Notes: generated by a model from the letters alone, not told the origin. DNA of 64,000 nt from Burkholderia sp. OK233 (GCF_900230185.1 NZ_OCSR01000002.1:1984001-2048000), one strand, 5' to 3'; shown: positions 9,075 through 18,793, numbered from the stretch's first letter. Numbers and translations: made by a program.

Positions 9075-10385
9075 ATGGATCAACCTTTGGGCACGACTGT
9101 CATGCGGAAGGTGACGCTCAGGATCGTGCCCCTGCTTTTCGTGCTGTGGCTCGTGAACTTTCTTGACCGCGTCAACATAAGCTTCGCGGCGCTCGACATG
9201 ACCAAAGCGTTTCATTTCACGCCGGAGGTCTACGGCTTTGGCGCCGGCATCTTCTTCATCGGCTATATCCTGTTCGAGATTCCAAGCAATCTGGCACTCC
9301 AGCGGTTCGGAGCTCGTGTGTGGCTGACGCGAATCATTGTTACCTGGGGCATTGTTTCGGGCCTGCAGGCCTTCATCTTCAACGAGACAAGCTTTATTGC
9401 AATCCGCTTTCTGCTTGGTGTTGCCGAGGCAGGTTTCTTACCTGGCGTCCTGTATTACCTGACGCGCTGGTTTCCTTCTGAACAGCGCGCTCGAGCAATT
9501 GGACAGGTCATGTCCGCAAACATGATTGCTGTGGTGATCGGTGCTCCGCTTTCAGCCTTCGTGATGTCAATGAACAACGTAGCGGGCCTCGCCGGATGGC
9601 AGTGGGTGTTTATTGCTGAAGCGCTGCCGGCGGTCGCGCTTGGCGTATTCACGTTTTTCTTCCTCGCGGGCGAACCAGCGAACGCCAAGTGGCTGAGCAA
9701 CTCTGAGCGTGATTGGCTGCTTGTAACCATGAAGCGCGATCGTGAGCAGGCCGCGTCAATGGGAACGGAAAAGTTTGGGGTGGCGCTGCGTCAACCAATC
9801 GTGTGGCTGTTGGGATTGCTTTACCTGCTGGTGGGGATTGGCTTCTTTGGAATCACGCTGTGGCTGCCGCAGATCATCAAGCAGATTTCGGGAATGTCCA
9901 CGATCAGAGTCGGCATGCTGAGCGCGCTTCCATTCTTGCTGGGTGCCGTGACGATGATCTTCAACGGTCGCCATTCGGATCGAACGCTGGAGCGTCGTTG
10001 GCACCTGTCGATTCCCCTGGCGATTGGGAGTGTTGGCCTCGCCGCCAGCGCGCTGGGCCACTCCGCTAGCGTGGAGCTCGCGTGGGTATGCGTCGCGCTA
10101 GCTGGAATTGGTGCCTCGCTTAGCGTGTTCTGGTCCATCCCATCATCGTTTCTGACGGGCCGTGCAGCAGCCGGCGGACTCGCGCTGGTCAACGTGATCA
10201 GCGGCTTCTCCGGCTTTCTTGGTCCCTATGCCATTGGCTGGATTCGAGGTCATTCCCCCGACTTCTCGAATGCGCTGTTTTTCATGGCCGGCAGCGTGGC
10301 CGCTGCAGCAGTTCTTGCCGCGATCCTTCCGTTTCCCGATGCCCGACAGCAGCGCATCAATGCCGCGCCGCAATCGATCGGCTAG
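9075..10385 (+). CDS. MFS transporter, anion:cation symporter type
   Basis: A 436-residue inner-membrane permease with about twelve hydrophobic segments. The N-terminal WLVNFLDRVNISFAA and the GFLPGVLYYLTRWFP block are typical of the ACS (phthalate/hexuronate/tartrate) family of the major facilitator superfamily, so an organic anion is the likely cargo. The ATG at 9075 has an AGGAG site (TTCAGGAGACAAAG) and gives the usual family length. It diverges from the hydrolase/RidA operon and probably imports their substrate. Confidence 0.87.
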   Translation: MDQPLGTTVMRKVTLRIVPLLFVLWLVNFLDRVNISFAALDMTKAFHFTPEVYGFGAGIFFIGYILFEIPSNLALQRFGARVWLTRIIVTWGIVSGLQAFIFNETSFIAIRFLLGVAEAGFLPGVLYYLTRWFPSEQRARAIGQVMSANMIAVVIGAPLSAFVMSMNNVAGLAGWQWVFIAEALPAVALGVFTFFFLAGEPANAKWLSNSERDWLLVTMKRDREQAASMGTEKFGVALRQPIVWLLGLLYLLVGIGFFGITLWLPQIIKQISGMSTIRVGMLSALPFLLGAVTMIFNGRHSDRTLERRWHLSIPLAIGSVGLAASALGHSASVELAWVCVALAGIGASLSVFWSIPSSFLTGRAAAGGLALVNVISGFSGFLGPYAIGWIRGHSPDFSNALFFMAGSVAAAAVLAAILPFPDARQQRINAAPQSIG

Positions 10386-10457
10386 TTCGTCGGACAACTA
10401 TCAATAAGATGGTTGTCCAACCCAGAGCCTTGTCGCTTCTTGATGTCACGGAGGCAC

Positions 10458-11165
10458 TCAACTCAGAAACTGCGAGACTGCCCGGGCAGTCTCGTCAATG
10501 TGCGCCAGAAGAAGCGAACACGCGCGCTTAGTGTCGCGACTCAGGACGGCGTCCATCAGTTCCTGGTGCTCGCTCACAATATCGCGAGCAAGTACGTCCT
10601 GTGGCAGTGGCCCTTCAATGCGCATACGACGGTAGCGCTCGGAGTGCCGCACCAGTTGTTCATCGATGCGGCGTAACCAGTTGGAGCGAGCCGCACTCAG
10701 CAGCGCGAAATGGAATCGCCGATGGGACTGCTCCCATCGGTGCCCTGCCTGAATGTCGCCAGCCGCAGGCAGCGGGGTATGGACGAGTTTGTAAAAAGCC
10801 GCCGTAATCTGTGCGCCCCACTCGTCGTCACCATGCTTGATGGCGTCAGCAAGAAGCTCCGTCTCGATTTTTTTGCGCGCATCGAGGATGTCCAGCAGAT
10901 CCTCCCTGGAAGCTTCGGCAACCCTGAAGCCTCGTTGGCCTTCATTGGTAACGAGTCCGTCGCAACTGAGCAGCATCAGTGCCTCGCGAATCGGACTTAT
11001 GCCTACCCCGTACCTCTCCTGGAGCGCCTGCGGTCGCAGCTTTTCACCGGGCGAAAGGAGCCCAGCGAGCAGATCGTTCTGCAGGTACTCGTACGCCTGC
11101 TCCGAGAGGGTTGCCTTCGGCGTCTCCGCTCGTGTTCGTTGTCCCGATTGCACCTTCTGATCCAT
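10458..11165 (-). CDS. GntR family regulator, FadR/FCD subfamily
   Basis: A 235-residue regulator. The N-terminal winged helix-turn-helix covers LSEQAYEYLQNDLLAGLLSP through GISPIREALMLLSCDGLV, and the C-terminal all-helical FCD domain shows LLDILDARKKIETELL, HRRFHFALLSAA and the SEHQELMDAVLSRD metal/ligand motif. FCD regulators usually repress catabolic genes and respond to an organic acid. It lies between the MFS gene and the porin and probably controls both plus the hydrolase operon through the AT-rich motifs at 8914 and 11268. Confidence 0.87.
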   Translation of the reverse strand: MDQKVQSGQRTRAETPKATLSEQAYEYLQNDLLAGLLSPGEKLRPQALQERYGVGISPIREALMLLSCDGLVTNEGQRGFRVAEASREDLLDILDARKKIETELLADAIKHGDDEWGAQITAAFYKLVHTPLPAAGDIQAGHRWEQSHRRFHFALLSAARSNWLRRIDEQLVRHSERYRRMRIEGPLPQDVLARDIVSEHQELMDAVLSRDTKRACSLLLAHIDETARAVSQFLS

Positions 11166-11267
11166 GTCTTCGTCTCCGCGATGCCGTCTGCAGCCTCATA
11201 CCTGTCGCCCAAGTATACACATTTGCTCCTATGTCAGGGAAAACGCGATATTTCATCAAATCAGCAT

Positions 11268-11297
11268 AATTTATATAGACACATTATTTTATAAAGT
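11268..11297. promoter_or_regulatory. AT-rich operator-like motif, copy 2
   Basis: Between the GntR gene and the porin lies AATTTATATA followed by GACAC and TTATTTTATA, matching the motif at 8914-8942. Its position would allow autoregulation of the GntR gene and control of the porin. No binding evidence is available. Confidence 0.5.
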
Positions 11298-11362
11298 TTA
11301 CCGTTTGTCATGACGATGCACCATGCGCGCGTGACTTCGACAATCAACTTCAGGGGAATGGA

Positions 11363-12475
11363 ATGAAACGTCGTTTGCTTTTGTCTTACCTGCCTCTAGT
11401 ACTGGCCGGTCCAGCATGTGCCCAGAGCAGCGTGACGCTGTACGGGATCCTGTCGGAAGGAGTGATGTACACCAACAATGCTGGTGGTCATCAGCAATGG
11501 CAACTGGCAAGCGGTGTCCAGCAATCGCCACGATTCGGCCTGACCGGCAGGGAAGATCTCGGCGGCGGCAACCGCGCGATCTTCACATTGGAAAGCGGGT
11601 TCAGCCTAAGCAACGGGACATTGGGCCAGGGCGGCCGTCTTTTCGGTCGGCAGGCATTCGTCGGTCTCGCTAACGATCGTCTGGGCCAATTAACGTTTGG
11701 TCGCCAGATCGACACGATGTCGCAAAGCCTGGGCCAATATGAGGCGGCGGTGCAATTCGCGACTTACGGACCGCCCATCGGCGACAACGACAACATCTTC
11801 CCGACGTTCCGCGTGAACAACGCGGTCCAGTACAAGAGTGTGAATGTGTCTGGCTTTCAGCTGCTGTCGGCGTACGCGTTTTCTAACAAGGCTGGCGACT
11901 TTACCGACAACAGCGATTTCAACGCGGCGTTGACCTATGCTAATGGGCCATTTAGCGCAGGCGCTGCTTACCATGCCGTCAACATGCCAAACAGCACGTC
12001 TAACACCGCCGGCGCGGTGTCTGGTGACTATGGGTTCACTTCGCCGTTTGTGACCAGTTCGACGGGAGCGTCGGTAAGCAAGCAGCAGATGTACGGCGCG
12101 GGCGGTTCGTACTCTATCGGTAATGCAAAGGTCTCGCTGATGTACACACACTCCGAGTTTGACTATCTCGATCAATCAAGGCTGAGCCTCAGCAACTACG
12201 AAGCTACTGTGACCGACTACCTGACTCCAGCGGTTCTCATTGGCCTTGGTTACATCTACACAGACGGTCACTATGAGCCGACTGGTAAGGAGCCGAAGTG
12301 GCATCAGGTGGACGCCGGCATCGACTGGTTCCTCTCGAAGCGAACAGATCTGTTCCTCGTTGGCATCTTCCAGAAGGCTGCGGGCGACGCGAAGTTTGCG
12401 CAGGTCTACTACAACTCGCCGTCGAGTTCACGTCAGCAGATTTCTGCGTCGCTCGGGATCAGACATAAATTTTAA
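11363..12475 (+). CDS. Gram-negative porin (OmpC-like, Burkholderia type)
   Basis: A 370-residue outer-membrane porin. A signal peptide ends at ACAQ, and the mature part starts SSVTLYGILSEG, the N-terminal strand of Burkholderia general porins. FGLTGREDLGGGNRAIFTLE is the conserved second-strand block, and the protein closes with ASLGIRHKF, a terminal aromatic as needed for BAM recognition. It lies beside the GntR gene and probably admits the substrate of the hydrolase/MFS island. Confidence 0.9.
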   Translation: MKRRLLLSYLPLVLAGPACAQSSVTLYGILSEGVMYTNNAGGHQQWQLASGVQQSPRFGLTGREDLGGGNRAIFTLESGFSLSNGTLGQGGRLFGRQAFVGLANDRLGQLTFGRQIDTMSQSLGQYEAAVQFATYGPPIGDNDNIFPTFRVNNAVQYKSVNVSGFQLLSAYAFSNKAGDFTDNSDFNAALTYANGPFSAGAAYHAVNMPNSTSNTAGAVSGDYGFTSPFVTSSTGASVSKQQMYGAGGSYSIGNAKVSLMYTHSEFDYLDQSRLSLSNYEATVTDYLTPAVLIGLGYIYTDGHYEPTGKEPKWHQVDAGIDWFLSKRTDLFLVGIFQKAAGDAKFAQVYYNSPSSSRQQISASLGIRHKF

Positions 12476-13030
12476 AGAGTGTTCACAATTGCGGGCAGCA
12501 CAGCTTTGTTTAGTTCTGAAAGGATTGGCGAGCAACTCGACCGAACCGAAAGGCTGGAGCATGCCCGCTTGTTGTCAAAGTCGACGAAACTCTGCTTTCT
12601 CAAAAGAATGAGTCCGAGCAACGGGTCAACCGATTAGACACACCCTAGATCCGTGTCCAATGGCCGCTTACGGCGCGCGTTGCGATAATTCGCTCGATAG
12701 CGAAAGCTGAACCATGTTACGTATAGAAGTCCTCCGGGGCGAGTCGCAGGACTACGAGACCGGCTTGAATGGCTCAGAATCTAAGGCAGTCAAGCATGCA
12801 TGGATGACCGTTGAGCACTTGAAAGCGGCCGTTCCCCGGACGCGGCGTCCACCGGCAGAAGTGGGTCGCGAGCTGCCGATCACGGCCGTGTGAGATTGAG
12901 GCAGTCCATGCCGTCTGCATGAGTCGGTGATCGGCCAATTTGAGACGGTCGACTTCCACGTCCCAATCGTCAACAATCAATCGAAACATGGCGGCACTTG
13001 TGGCGTCACTGTTCGCATTGGCAGTGGAAA
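12476..13030. other. intergenic region, no gene seen
   Basis: About 550 bases after the porin with no supported gene or clear terminator. Two overlapping leftward frames near 12750-12990 have no recognisable product and look like chance. Confidence 0.5.
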
Positions 13031-13996
13031 TTACTGTACCTGAACCAAGCGCTTAAGCTCCCGTTCGGCTAGGACACGCTCCACAAACGCTACCGGACAT
13101 TCGGAGGCGGCCAAAGCGAATAGTCGCCTGCCACTATCTGCATCTTTTCTATTGAGATGAGCCTCGCCCGCATATGCGTACGCCTCGCATAACCGGTCGG
13201 GCAAGTTCTTCTTATCTCCTGTGTTGATCATCGTGAAGAGTTCGGATTCGTTGATTTCGCCGAGATATAAAGCGATTATTGAGTACGGCCACCTTTTTTT
13301 ATCCAGGTACTTCGCCGCATTAAGCAGGTCCCCATGATCGTCAATTCCTAGCCGTGAAAAGGCCATATGTCGCCAGATTACAACGTAATACTCGGATGCG
13401 TCGCTTGGCGAGAATTTGCCTTGATGAGCCATGCTGAGCCAGTGATCAGCGTCCTCTAGTGAGCGATGATAGTTCTGCTGGTAGTAGAAGAATCGGAGTC
13501 TTCCATACAGTAAGTGGTGCTCGTCGGGATTGATGCGACTTGCGGCTGCGTAGTCTTTCGCTGCTTCGTCGTCACGACCCATATCCACAAGGGCATCTGC
13601 ACGGAAGAGGATCGGTCGTATAGCATCGGGCCTTGCGTTTGCAACAACGGAATAGTCGGCAATGGCAGCACTGAGTCGACCCAGGTCCTCCAAGCTTTGG
13701 CCCCGCTCCCAGTAGACATTGTAATCGCCCGGCTTCAATTGAATTGCCTTGGTGAAGTCCTCTACCGCCAGCTCACTGTCGCCCAAGCGGAAGCGCGCTT
13801 CGCCTCTCCCTACATAAAGGCGTGCATCGTTGGGTGCAAGAAGAATGTCCTTCGAATATTGTTCGACCTTCAGGCAGTCGGCGACGGAAATGTTGGCGCC
13901 GGTGGAGCACACCTGATTTACTTGAGTATCGGCCGCTGCTACATCGGTGAAGAGCAGTCCTTGAGCAATGAGTACCGCTGATAGAAACGCATTCAT
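13031..13996 (-). CDS. exported TPR-repeat protein
   Basis: A 321-residue protein with an N-terminal hydrophobic stretch (MNAFLSAVLIAQGLLF, then AAAD) that looks like a cleavable signal. At least three consecutive tetratricopeptide repeats follow from about residue 55 (RLYVGRGEARFRLGDSELA, then a repeat ending AIQLKPGDYNVYWERG), and further helical pairs continue to about 160. The ATG at 13996 with an upstream GGAAAG is preferred to an upstream TTG. The C-terminal half is helical without a known domain. A periplasmic scaffold role is plausible; no partner is evident. Confidence 0.75.
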   Translation of the reverse strand: MNAFLSAVLIAQGLLFTDVAAADTQVNQVCSTGANISVADCLKVEQYSKDILLAPNDARLYVGRGEARFRLGDSELAVEDFTKAIQLKPGDYNVYWERGQSLEDLGRLSAAIADYSVVANARPDAIRPILFRADALVDMGRDDEAAKDYAAASRINPDEHHLLYGRLRFFYYQQNYHRSLEDADHWLSMAHQGKFSPSDASEYYVVIWRHMAFSRLGIDDHGDLLNAAKYLDKKRWPYSIIALYLGEINESELFTMINTGDKKNLPDRLCEAYAYAGEAHLNRKDADSGRRLFALAASECPVAFVERVLAERELKRLVQVQ

Positions 13997-14479
13997 CGTC
14001 GTCAAACTTTCCTCTGTTATTGACTACGGTGCTAATCGAATACCGCAAAGTGAATAGTACAGCCCTGCTCGATCCGACCAGCATACGTTGGTCGATGTTA
14101 GGCCCCATCGATTTTATGTCGAAATTTATATGGAAGCTGTTTGATGAACGGCCGTTTTCGGGAAGTTCCACCGTCCCCAAAGGGTCGCCCTGAGTCGGTC
14201 GTCGTCGGACGAAGTTCGTAAGGCTTATTCGCCGCCTGCCCGCACGCGTCATCGCGTGCTCACAGCAATGGGAACGAGGGCAGGCATCGAATAACCCTTA
14301 ACGGAAGCGGACGGCTGCAAGCCCTGGCCGAACGGCTCAATCGGGGTCGCCCATAGAAAGGCCGAAGTCACCCATGAGCCGATCGCAAAAGGCGGCGTTT
14401 GGGCCAGAAACGACCGGTCACTGACGCCCATCAATGACCGCTGGTCGATCAGCTCGCATTCAGTGCCGCCTTCCTGAAC
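13997..14479. other. intergenic region, no gene seen
   Basis: About 480 bases between divergent genes. A 61-codon leftward frame at 14249-14434 has no recognisable product or good ribosome site and is not called. No clear operator or repeat was found. Confidence 0.5.
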
Positions 14480-15448
14480 ATGTCAATCGCTCCAACCGCC
14501 GCTGTGGATCGCTCCGCCACCATCAACGCTCGTACAGGCAGCGCAATGGGCGGATACTGGCGGAAGATTCAGGGTTTGTGGGGGATTGCAGTGTCGCCCG
14601 TGCGTGTCTCTGTCCTGACGCTGCTTGCAATGGTTGCGTTTGCAGCGAATTCGTTGCTATGCCGGCTGGCCCTCAAAGGCACCGGGATCGATGCAGCGAG
14701 TTTTACGTCGGTCCGTATCGCGTCGGGCGCCCTCGCGCTCTCGCTGATAGTGCGGCTCCGGGGCGGCAGGCTGAGCGGCGCCGGAAACTGGCTGTCGGCG
14801 CTGGCGCTGTTCGCCTATGCTGCCGCATTCTCGTTCGCATACCTAAGCCTGCCGGCGTCCACTGGAGCCCTACTTCTGTTCGGCGCTGTGCAGACGACCA
14901 TGATCGGCTACGGTATCCGAAAGGGCGAACGCTTCGAAAGTCAGCAATGGATCGGATTGACATGCGCGTTGGCAGGCCTTGCCGGGCTGCTGCTTCCCGG
15001 CCTCTCCGCGCCACCTCTCGGAGGTGCGGTCCTTATGCTCTGCGCCGGCGTCGCTTGGGGCGTCTATTCGTTGCGCGGCAAGGGCACGGGAAATCCCGCC
15101 GCGGTGACGGCCGGCAACTTCCTGCGCGCAGTCCCACTTGCCGCTGCGCTCAGCGCCGCCATGTCCGCCCACGCTTCGATTGATGGCGCCGGTTTCTGGT
15201 ACGCAACGGGTTCCGGCGCAGTGGCCTCCGGCATTGGCTACGCCATCTGGTACGCGGCGTTGCCCGGTCTGAAAGCCGGCAATGCGGCCACGGTGCAGTT
15301 GAGCGTGCCGGTGATCGCGACGCTCGGCGCAGTGGCATTTCTTGGAGAGAGCGTGACCATCCGAATCGCGTTGGCTTCGGCAGCAATCCTCGGAGGAATT
15401 GCCCTGGTTGTGGTGCGTCGGGAAACCCAGCACGACAGGCGGGCGTAA
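14480..15448 (+). CDS. EamA/DMT family transporter
   Basis: A 322-residue inner-membrane protein with about ten hydrophobic segments arranged as two EamA-type halves: the first around LLAMVAFAANSLLCRLALKG and AYLSLPASTGALLLFGAVQ, the second ending YAALPGLKAGNAATVQLSVP and LGESVTIRIALASAAILGG. This is the drug/metabolite exporter superfamily; cargo is unknown. The first 30 or so residues are hydrophilic and may not be translated: an ATG at 14546 is an alternative start. Confidence 0.82.
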   Translation: MSIAPTAAVDRSATINARTGSAMGGYWRKIQGLWGIAVSPVRVSVLTLLAMVAFAANSLLCRLALKGTGIDAASFTSVRIASGALALSLIVRLRGGRLSGAGNWLSALALFAYAAAFSFAYLSLPASTGALLLFGAVQTTMIGYGIRKGERFESQQWIGLTCALAGLAGLLLPGLSAPPLGGAVLMLCAGVAWGVYSLRGKGTGNPAAVTAGNFLRAVPLAAALSAAMSAHASIDGAGFWYATGSGAVASGIGYAIWYAALPGLKAGNAATVQLSVPVIATLGAVAFLGESVTIRIALASAAILGGIALVVVRRETQHDRRA

Positions 15449-16207
15449 AAGCACGGCAAGCCGCGACCCCATGCAAGAAGAATCTGCCTCAAAGACGCAG
15501 ATTGAGCACGCCGTTGGGCGCCGCCCTGCTAGGGTGGGCGGCGCTGATCGTCGTGAACGGCCTTCGGCAGGGCTGATCGGCCTGACTGCGATGTCTGGTG
15601 TTGATGCTTGCCAATTGTATTAGCACCGTTGCCCTAGTACTCCATGTCGGGGGCCGCTTCTACCGAAGCAAGACCGTCGCTTGGGGCCGGTATGTGCCGT
15701 TCTGTGACCGTCCGCCTCATGCCAAGCTTCGGTCATTCAACTTGCGCAGCGGAAGGGCAGTTGCGGGTCGAGCTGAGACGATCGTGATCTGCCTCCGTGC
15801 GGCCATCAAGAGACTTTCGCGGGCTCGCCGCAAATGGCCGTAGGCTCTGCGTATAGTGGACGGTCACGCTTCCTACATGCATCGAACACCATAGATTCAT
15901 CACAGGCCGTATGTAAAGGCGAGCGCGCATGATCCTTCTCGCAAGAGGTTTAGTGAGGCTATCACCTGGCGTGGTGGCCGTGGCACATGCGCGCGTCTAT
16001 CCGGGGCGTCGCCGGTCAGATCGGAAGGGCGCTGCGTCGGGCGAAGAAATCGGGGGGTGAAGGGCCGGATAGCCCGCCGGACCACCAGTCAAACGGTGAT
16101 CGCGAGTGAGCTCATGAGGAGCGAGACCGCGGCGATACGTACCTCAATAGCTATGCTAAATACCACCGGTCGAACGGCTTGCGTCGAGTCATATCGTGCT
16201 GACGGGA
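15449..16207. other. long intergenic region, no gene seen
   Basis: About 760 bases without a supported gene. Small open frames on both strands have biased, low-complexity translations. It contains fragments resembling other gene-poor stretches of the window, but nothing I can name. Confidence 0.5.
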
Positions 16208-16792
16208 TCAGGCCGACGCGCCAAGCTCCGCCGCGTCCCTATCTTGCCAGTTGGTCTTGCTGCTCAGATGCCAGACGTTCGCTGGCGGCGCATTCAGCCA
16301 GACTGTTTTGATGCGGTGCCAACACAAGCCTGTAGGGGCCGTAAACGGGACTCTTGGTTGATACGTGAACTGCACAAGACGTCGAGCCCGGTCCGCGTAA
16401 AGGAGTTCAGCGAATGCGGCAACCGTGGGTTCGACGACATCAGACGAAAGCGAACGGAACGGCAGTCCGGAGACAATAATAGTCTTCGCGGGCAGGTCTT
16501 GCAGGACCGAAGCGTTCGTATGGAATGCGCCGCCGACCACATGCGCCTGTGGAAATCGCCCTTTCAGTTCGGTGGCCAATTGATCTCCGAGTTCGAATAC
16601 GATCAGCCGCGCTGACGGGTGCCGACGCACGATAGAGTCCGTCACAACTCCGGTGCCAGCCCCCACCTCGACGATCGCCTCGAACGCCTCAACGCCGTCA
16701 GCCATGGCATCGGCGAGACAACGCGACGAGGGAGCCACTGCGCCTACGGTTGCAGGGCCTCTTAACCATTGCTTGAAAAAATTTAGGCTCAT
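16208..16792 (-). CDS. phospholipid N-methyltransferase-like protein
   Basis: A 194-residue class I methyltransferase resembling PmtA-type phospholipid N-methyltransferases. The N terminus FFKQWLRGPATVGAVAPSSR is characteristic of that group; SAM motif I is IVEVGAGTGVVT; later blocks are LIVFELGDQLATEL and IIVSGLPFRSL, the last taking the place of the motif IV region. The start is the ATG at 16792 rather than the upstream GTG because it restores the family N terminus. Role in phosphatidylcholine synthesis is possible but a distant homologue could have another substrate. Confidence 0.72.
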   Translation of the reverse strand: MSLNFFKQWLRGPATVGAVAPSSRCLADAMADGVEAFEAIVEVGAGTGVVTDSIVRRHPSARLIVFELGDQLATELKGRFPQAHVVGGAFHTNASVLQDLPAKTIIVSGLPFRSLSSDVVEPTVAAFAELLYADRARRLVQFTYQPRVPFTAPTGLCWHRIKTVWLNAPPANVWHLSSKTNWQDRDAAELGASA

Positions 16793-17074
16793 GCGAGGAA
16801 AGAACACGACGTCGGACGGTCTACGAATCTACCCCAGTCGTGATGCAATTGCGGAAACCGCTTCAAGTATGCCTAATTGTGTCGAACGAACTTAGCACGA
16901 CGTGAGGGACGCAATGTAGCCCTAGCAGCTTCGTATGTGTTTACGGAGAAACGCTGAGCCGCCCGCTTGCCGACAGTTTGGCCCGCACCTTTAGATCGCC
17001 GCTCAATTGTCCTAGGATAGAACAATTGAGGCGTCACAGTTGGCTCGCCGAACGACGACAAGGAGCGACATGCC

Positions 17075-17308
17075 ATGCACGCTGATCCCGTGGAATACAA
17101 GGCATCGACGATCATGCCTCTCGCCCCGGTTTCCATCCCAGGCTACGCAGCAACAGCGATAGTCACGCACCGGAACGGCAAACGCGAAACTTTCGGCATT
17201 CTTGGTTACTTCGCATCCGAGAGCGCGGCATGCAGGTTTGCCATTGAATACGCAAAAGCCCATATCGACGGTCGGCGACGCCCGAGGCCGCCGTTTTCCC
17301 TTCGGTAA
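17075..17308 (+). CDS. small conserved-looking hypothetical protein
   Basis: A 77-residue protein with no signal peptide or membrane segment. It has a compact alternating strand-helix pattern (ATAIVTHRNGKRETFGILGY, then SESAACRFAIEYAKAHIDG) and a basic tail. The ATG at 17075 has AGGAG nine bases upstream, and base composition by codon position is coding-like. Function unknown. A second ATG at 17070 is in another frame that stops after about 30 codons. Confidence 0.6.
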   Translation: MHADPVEYKASTIMPLAPVSIPGYAATAIVTHRNGKRETFGILGYFASESAACRFAIEYAKAHIDGRRRPRPPFSLR

Positions 17309-17622
17309 GTCTGCGCTGGCCGTTTGTGCCGTCGAAGCTAGCGGCGCAGGATGGCTTGCACAAATGCCGGAGAGATTCCGGATGCAAAAAAAAGCCGCAG
17401 ACAACTGCCGCGGCCTGAACACACACGCCGCGCAAGGAGCGCTGACGTTGGTTTGATGCTACACGTCCCCGTTGCTGAAGCAATCGGGTATCCCGTCTGA
17501 ATATTTGCGAGAGGCCGCATTGCCGCGTCAGTCGTGGAGCGGGACTGTGCCATCGCTGACGCAGGCGTTGCTGAATGGCTACAGCGTCAGTCGTCCGGCC
17601 TCAGGATCATGTATCCGGACTT
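17309..17622. other. intergenic region with terminator
   Basis: No gene is supported here apart from the leftward terminator. The two convergent small genes flank it. Confidence 0.5.
17386..17414 (-). terminator. intrinsic terminator, leftward
   Basis: Read leftward, GCCGCGGCAG pairs with CTGCGGC (with a small bulge) around a short loop and is followed by eight T. It lies about 200 bases past the leftward small gene ending at 17623, which it could serve. Confidence 0.55.
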
Positions 17623-17910
17623 TCATCTGGCCGGGGCCTTCGCCAGTGCATCGTCCTGCCGTGTCGATGAATCAGCCTCCGTGCTGGCGAGGTTAACGTC
17701 GTGCGCATCGATCCACTCAATCGCCCATTGGTGCGCGACCTCGATCGCCTCGTCTTCGTTATCGAACCAGGCAAGATTGCGTTCGATGTGCATTTCAGTG
17801 TCCACATCATCGTCCGGCGATGCCCGGATGATCCGCGCATGGGCGAAGAACTGTCCAAGCGAAAATTCCGGGGTTGCATCGATGACCCAACCGCCGTACT
17901 CGTACTCCAT
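17623..17910 (-). CDS. small acidic hypothetical protein
   Basis: A 95-residue acidic cytosolic protein (EYEYGGWVIDATPEFSLGQF near the start, then FDNEDEAIEVAHQWAIEWID). The ATG at 17910 is fixed by an excellent ribosome site, GGAGGTGACC, directly upstream; the frame extends eight codons further but without such a site. The alternating strands and a C-terminal helix suggest a small alpha/beta fold. The tail (residues about 77-95) is low complexity. The family is not recognised. Confidence 0.65.
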   Translation of the reverse strand: MEYEYGGWVIDATPEFSLGQFFAHARIIRASPDDDVDTEMHIERNLAWFDNEDEAIEVAHQWAIEWIDAHDVNLASTEADSSTRQDDALAKAPAR

Positions 17911-18211
17911 GGTCACCTCCGGTACCCAACCCAACTAATCGAGATTCGAAAAGAGAAAACATGGATTTATCAGATCGTAATTGCTACACCTCCAAGGTTG
18001 AACTCGCTGACTTCAGGGGCGGTGCGGGACCAACGAGTTGCCCCACCTTGGGTTTCGTTATAGACCCTCCAGCGAAGCGCGTATGTGGTTGCTGGGATGG
18101 AAAATCGCAACAAATGCGACAAAATGTTTCTCCCCTTACTACGGCCGGGCTGACGACCTGACTACGTTTCCCCAGTAATGGTGAGCGATCATCCATGCAA
18201 GGAGCACGGCA
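17911..18211. other. intergenic region, no gene seen
   Basis: Divergent promoters for the acidic small protein and the exported protein should lie here. No other feature is supported; a 66-codon forward frame has no ribosome site. Confidence 0.45.
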
Positions 18212-18793
18212 ATGAAGATTCAGTATTTCCTTGTGGCGGCCGCCGTCGCCATGATGACCTGCCCGGCATTTGCCCAGCCACAGACGTCTGTGGAGATCAC
18301 AAAAGGAACAGACAAGACCACCGTGACAGGAACGGCAACGGTCATTGCCACGGTCGTCGCCATTGACCCCGCTACCAGGACCGTCACGCTCAAGGACAAG
18401 AACGGCCGCGTCGAAGACGTTGAGGCGGGCGAGGAAGTGCGCAACTTTGATCAGCTCAAGGTTGGCGATGTGGTCACCACCGAGTACCGGGAGGCGAGGT
18501 CTCTGAGTCTCAGAAAAACAAGCGGCCCGCGGTCTGCCACGGAGCGGCAGATCGTGCATCCGGCCGCGTCCGGAACTGAACCGGGCGGCACAATCAGTCG
18601 TGAGGTGACAGTAGTTGGCGATGTCGTTGCCGTCGACGCAAAGGGGACACACGTCACAATAAAGGGGCCGCAGGGCACGATGGATGTATTGGTGGACCCC
18701 GAGCAGCTGAAGAACATTCGCCGGGGTGATCAGGTTGAGATTGTGCATACCGAAGCGGTTGCGATATCCGTCACGCCCGGAACGAGCAAGTAG
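18212..18793 (+). CDS. exported hypothetical protein with two OB-like/strand-rich repeats
   Basis: A 193-residue protein with a clear Sec signal peptide (MKIQYFLVAAAVAMMTCPAF, cleavage after AFAQ). The mature part has two similar strand-rich segments: ATVVAIDPATRTVTLKDKNG followed by FDQLKVGDVVTTEY, and VVAVDAKGTHVTIKGPQG followed by IRRGDQVEIVHTEAV. Such duplicated VxxVDxxxxxVTLK...VGDxVxxxY units are common in small periplasmic copper- or stress-linked proteins. No metal ligand pattern is evident. It is a single gene. Confidence 0.7.
   Translation: MKIQYFLVAAAVAMMTCPAFAQPQTSVEITKGTDKTTVTGTATVIATVVAIDPATRTVTLKDKNGRVEDVEAGEEVRNFDQLKVGDVVTTEYREARSLSLRKTSGPRSATERQIVHPAASGTEPGGTISREVTVVGDVVAVDAKGTHVTIKGPQGTMDVLVDPEQLKNIRRGDQVEIVHTEAVAISVTPGTSK

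Noticed and set aside
17070..17160. alternative ATG at 17070 with a closer ribosome site
   Set aside because: That frame stops after about 30 codons with no sensible translation; the ATG at 17075 gives a coherent 77-residue protein.
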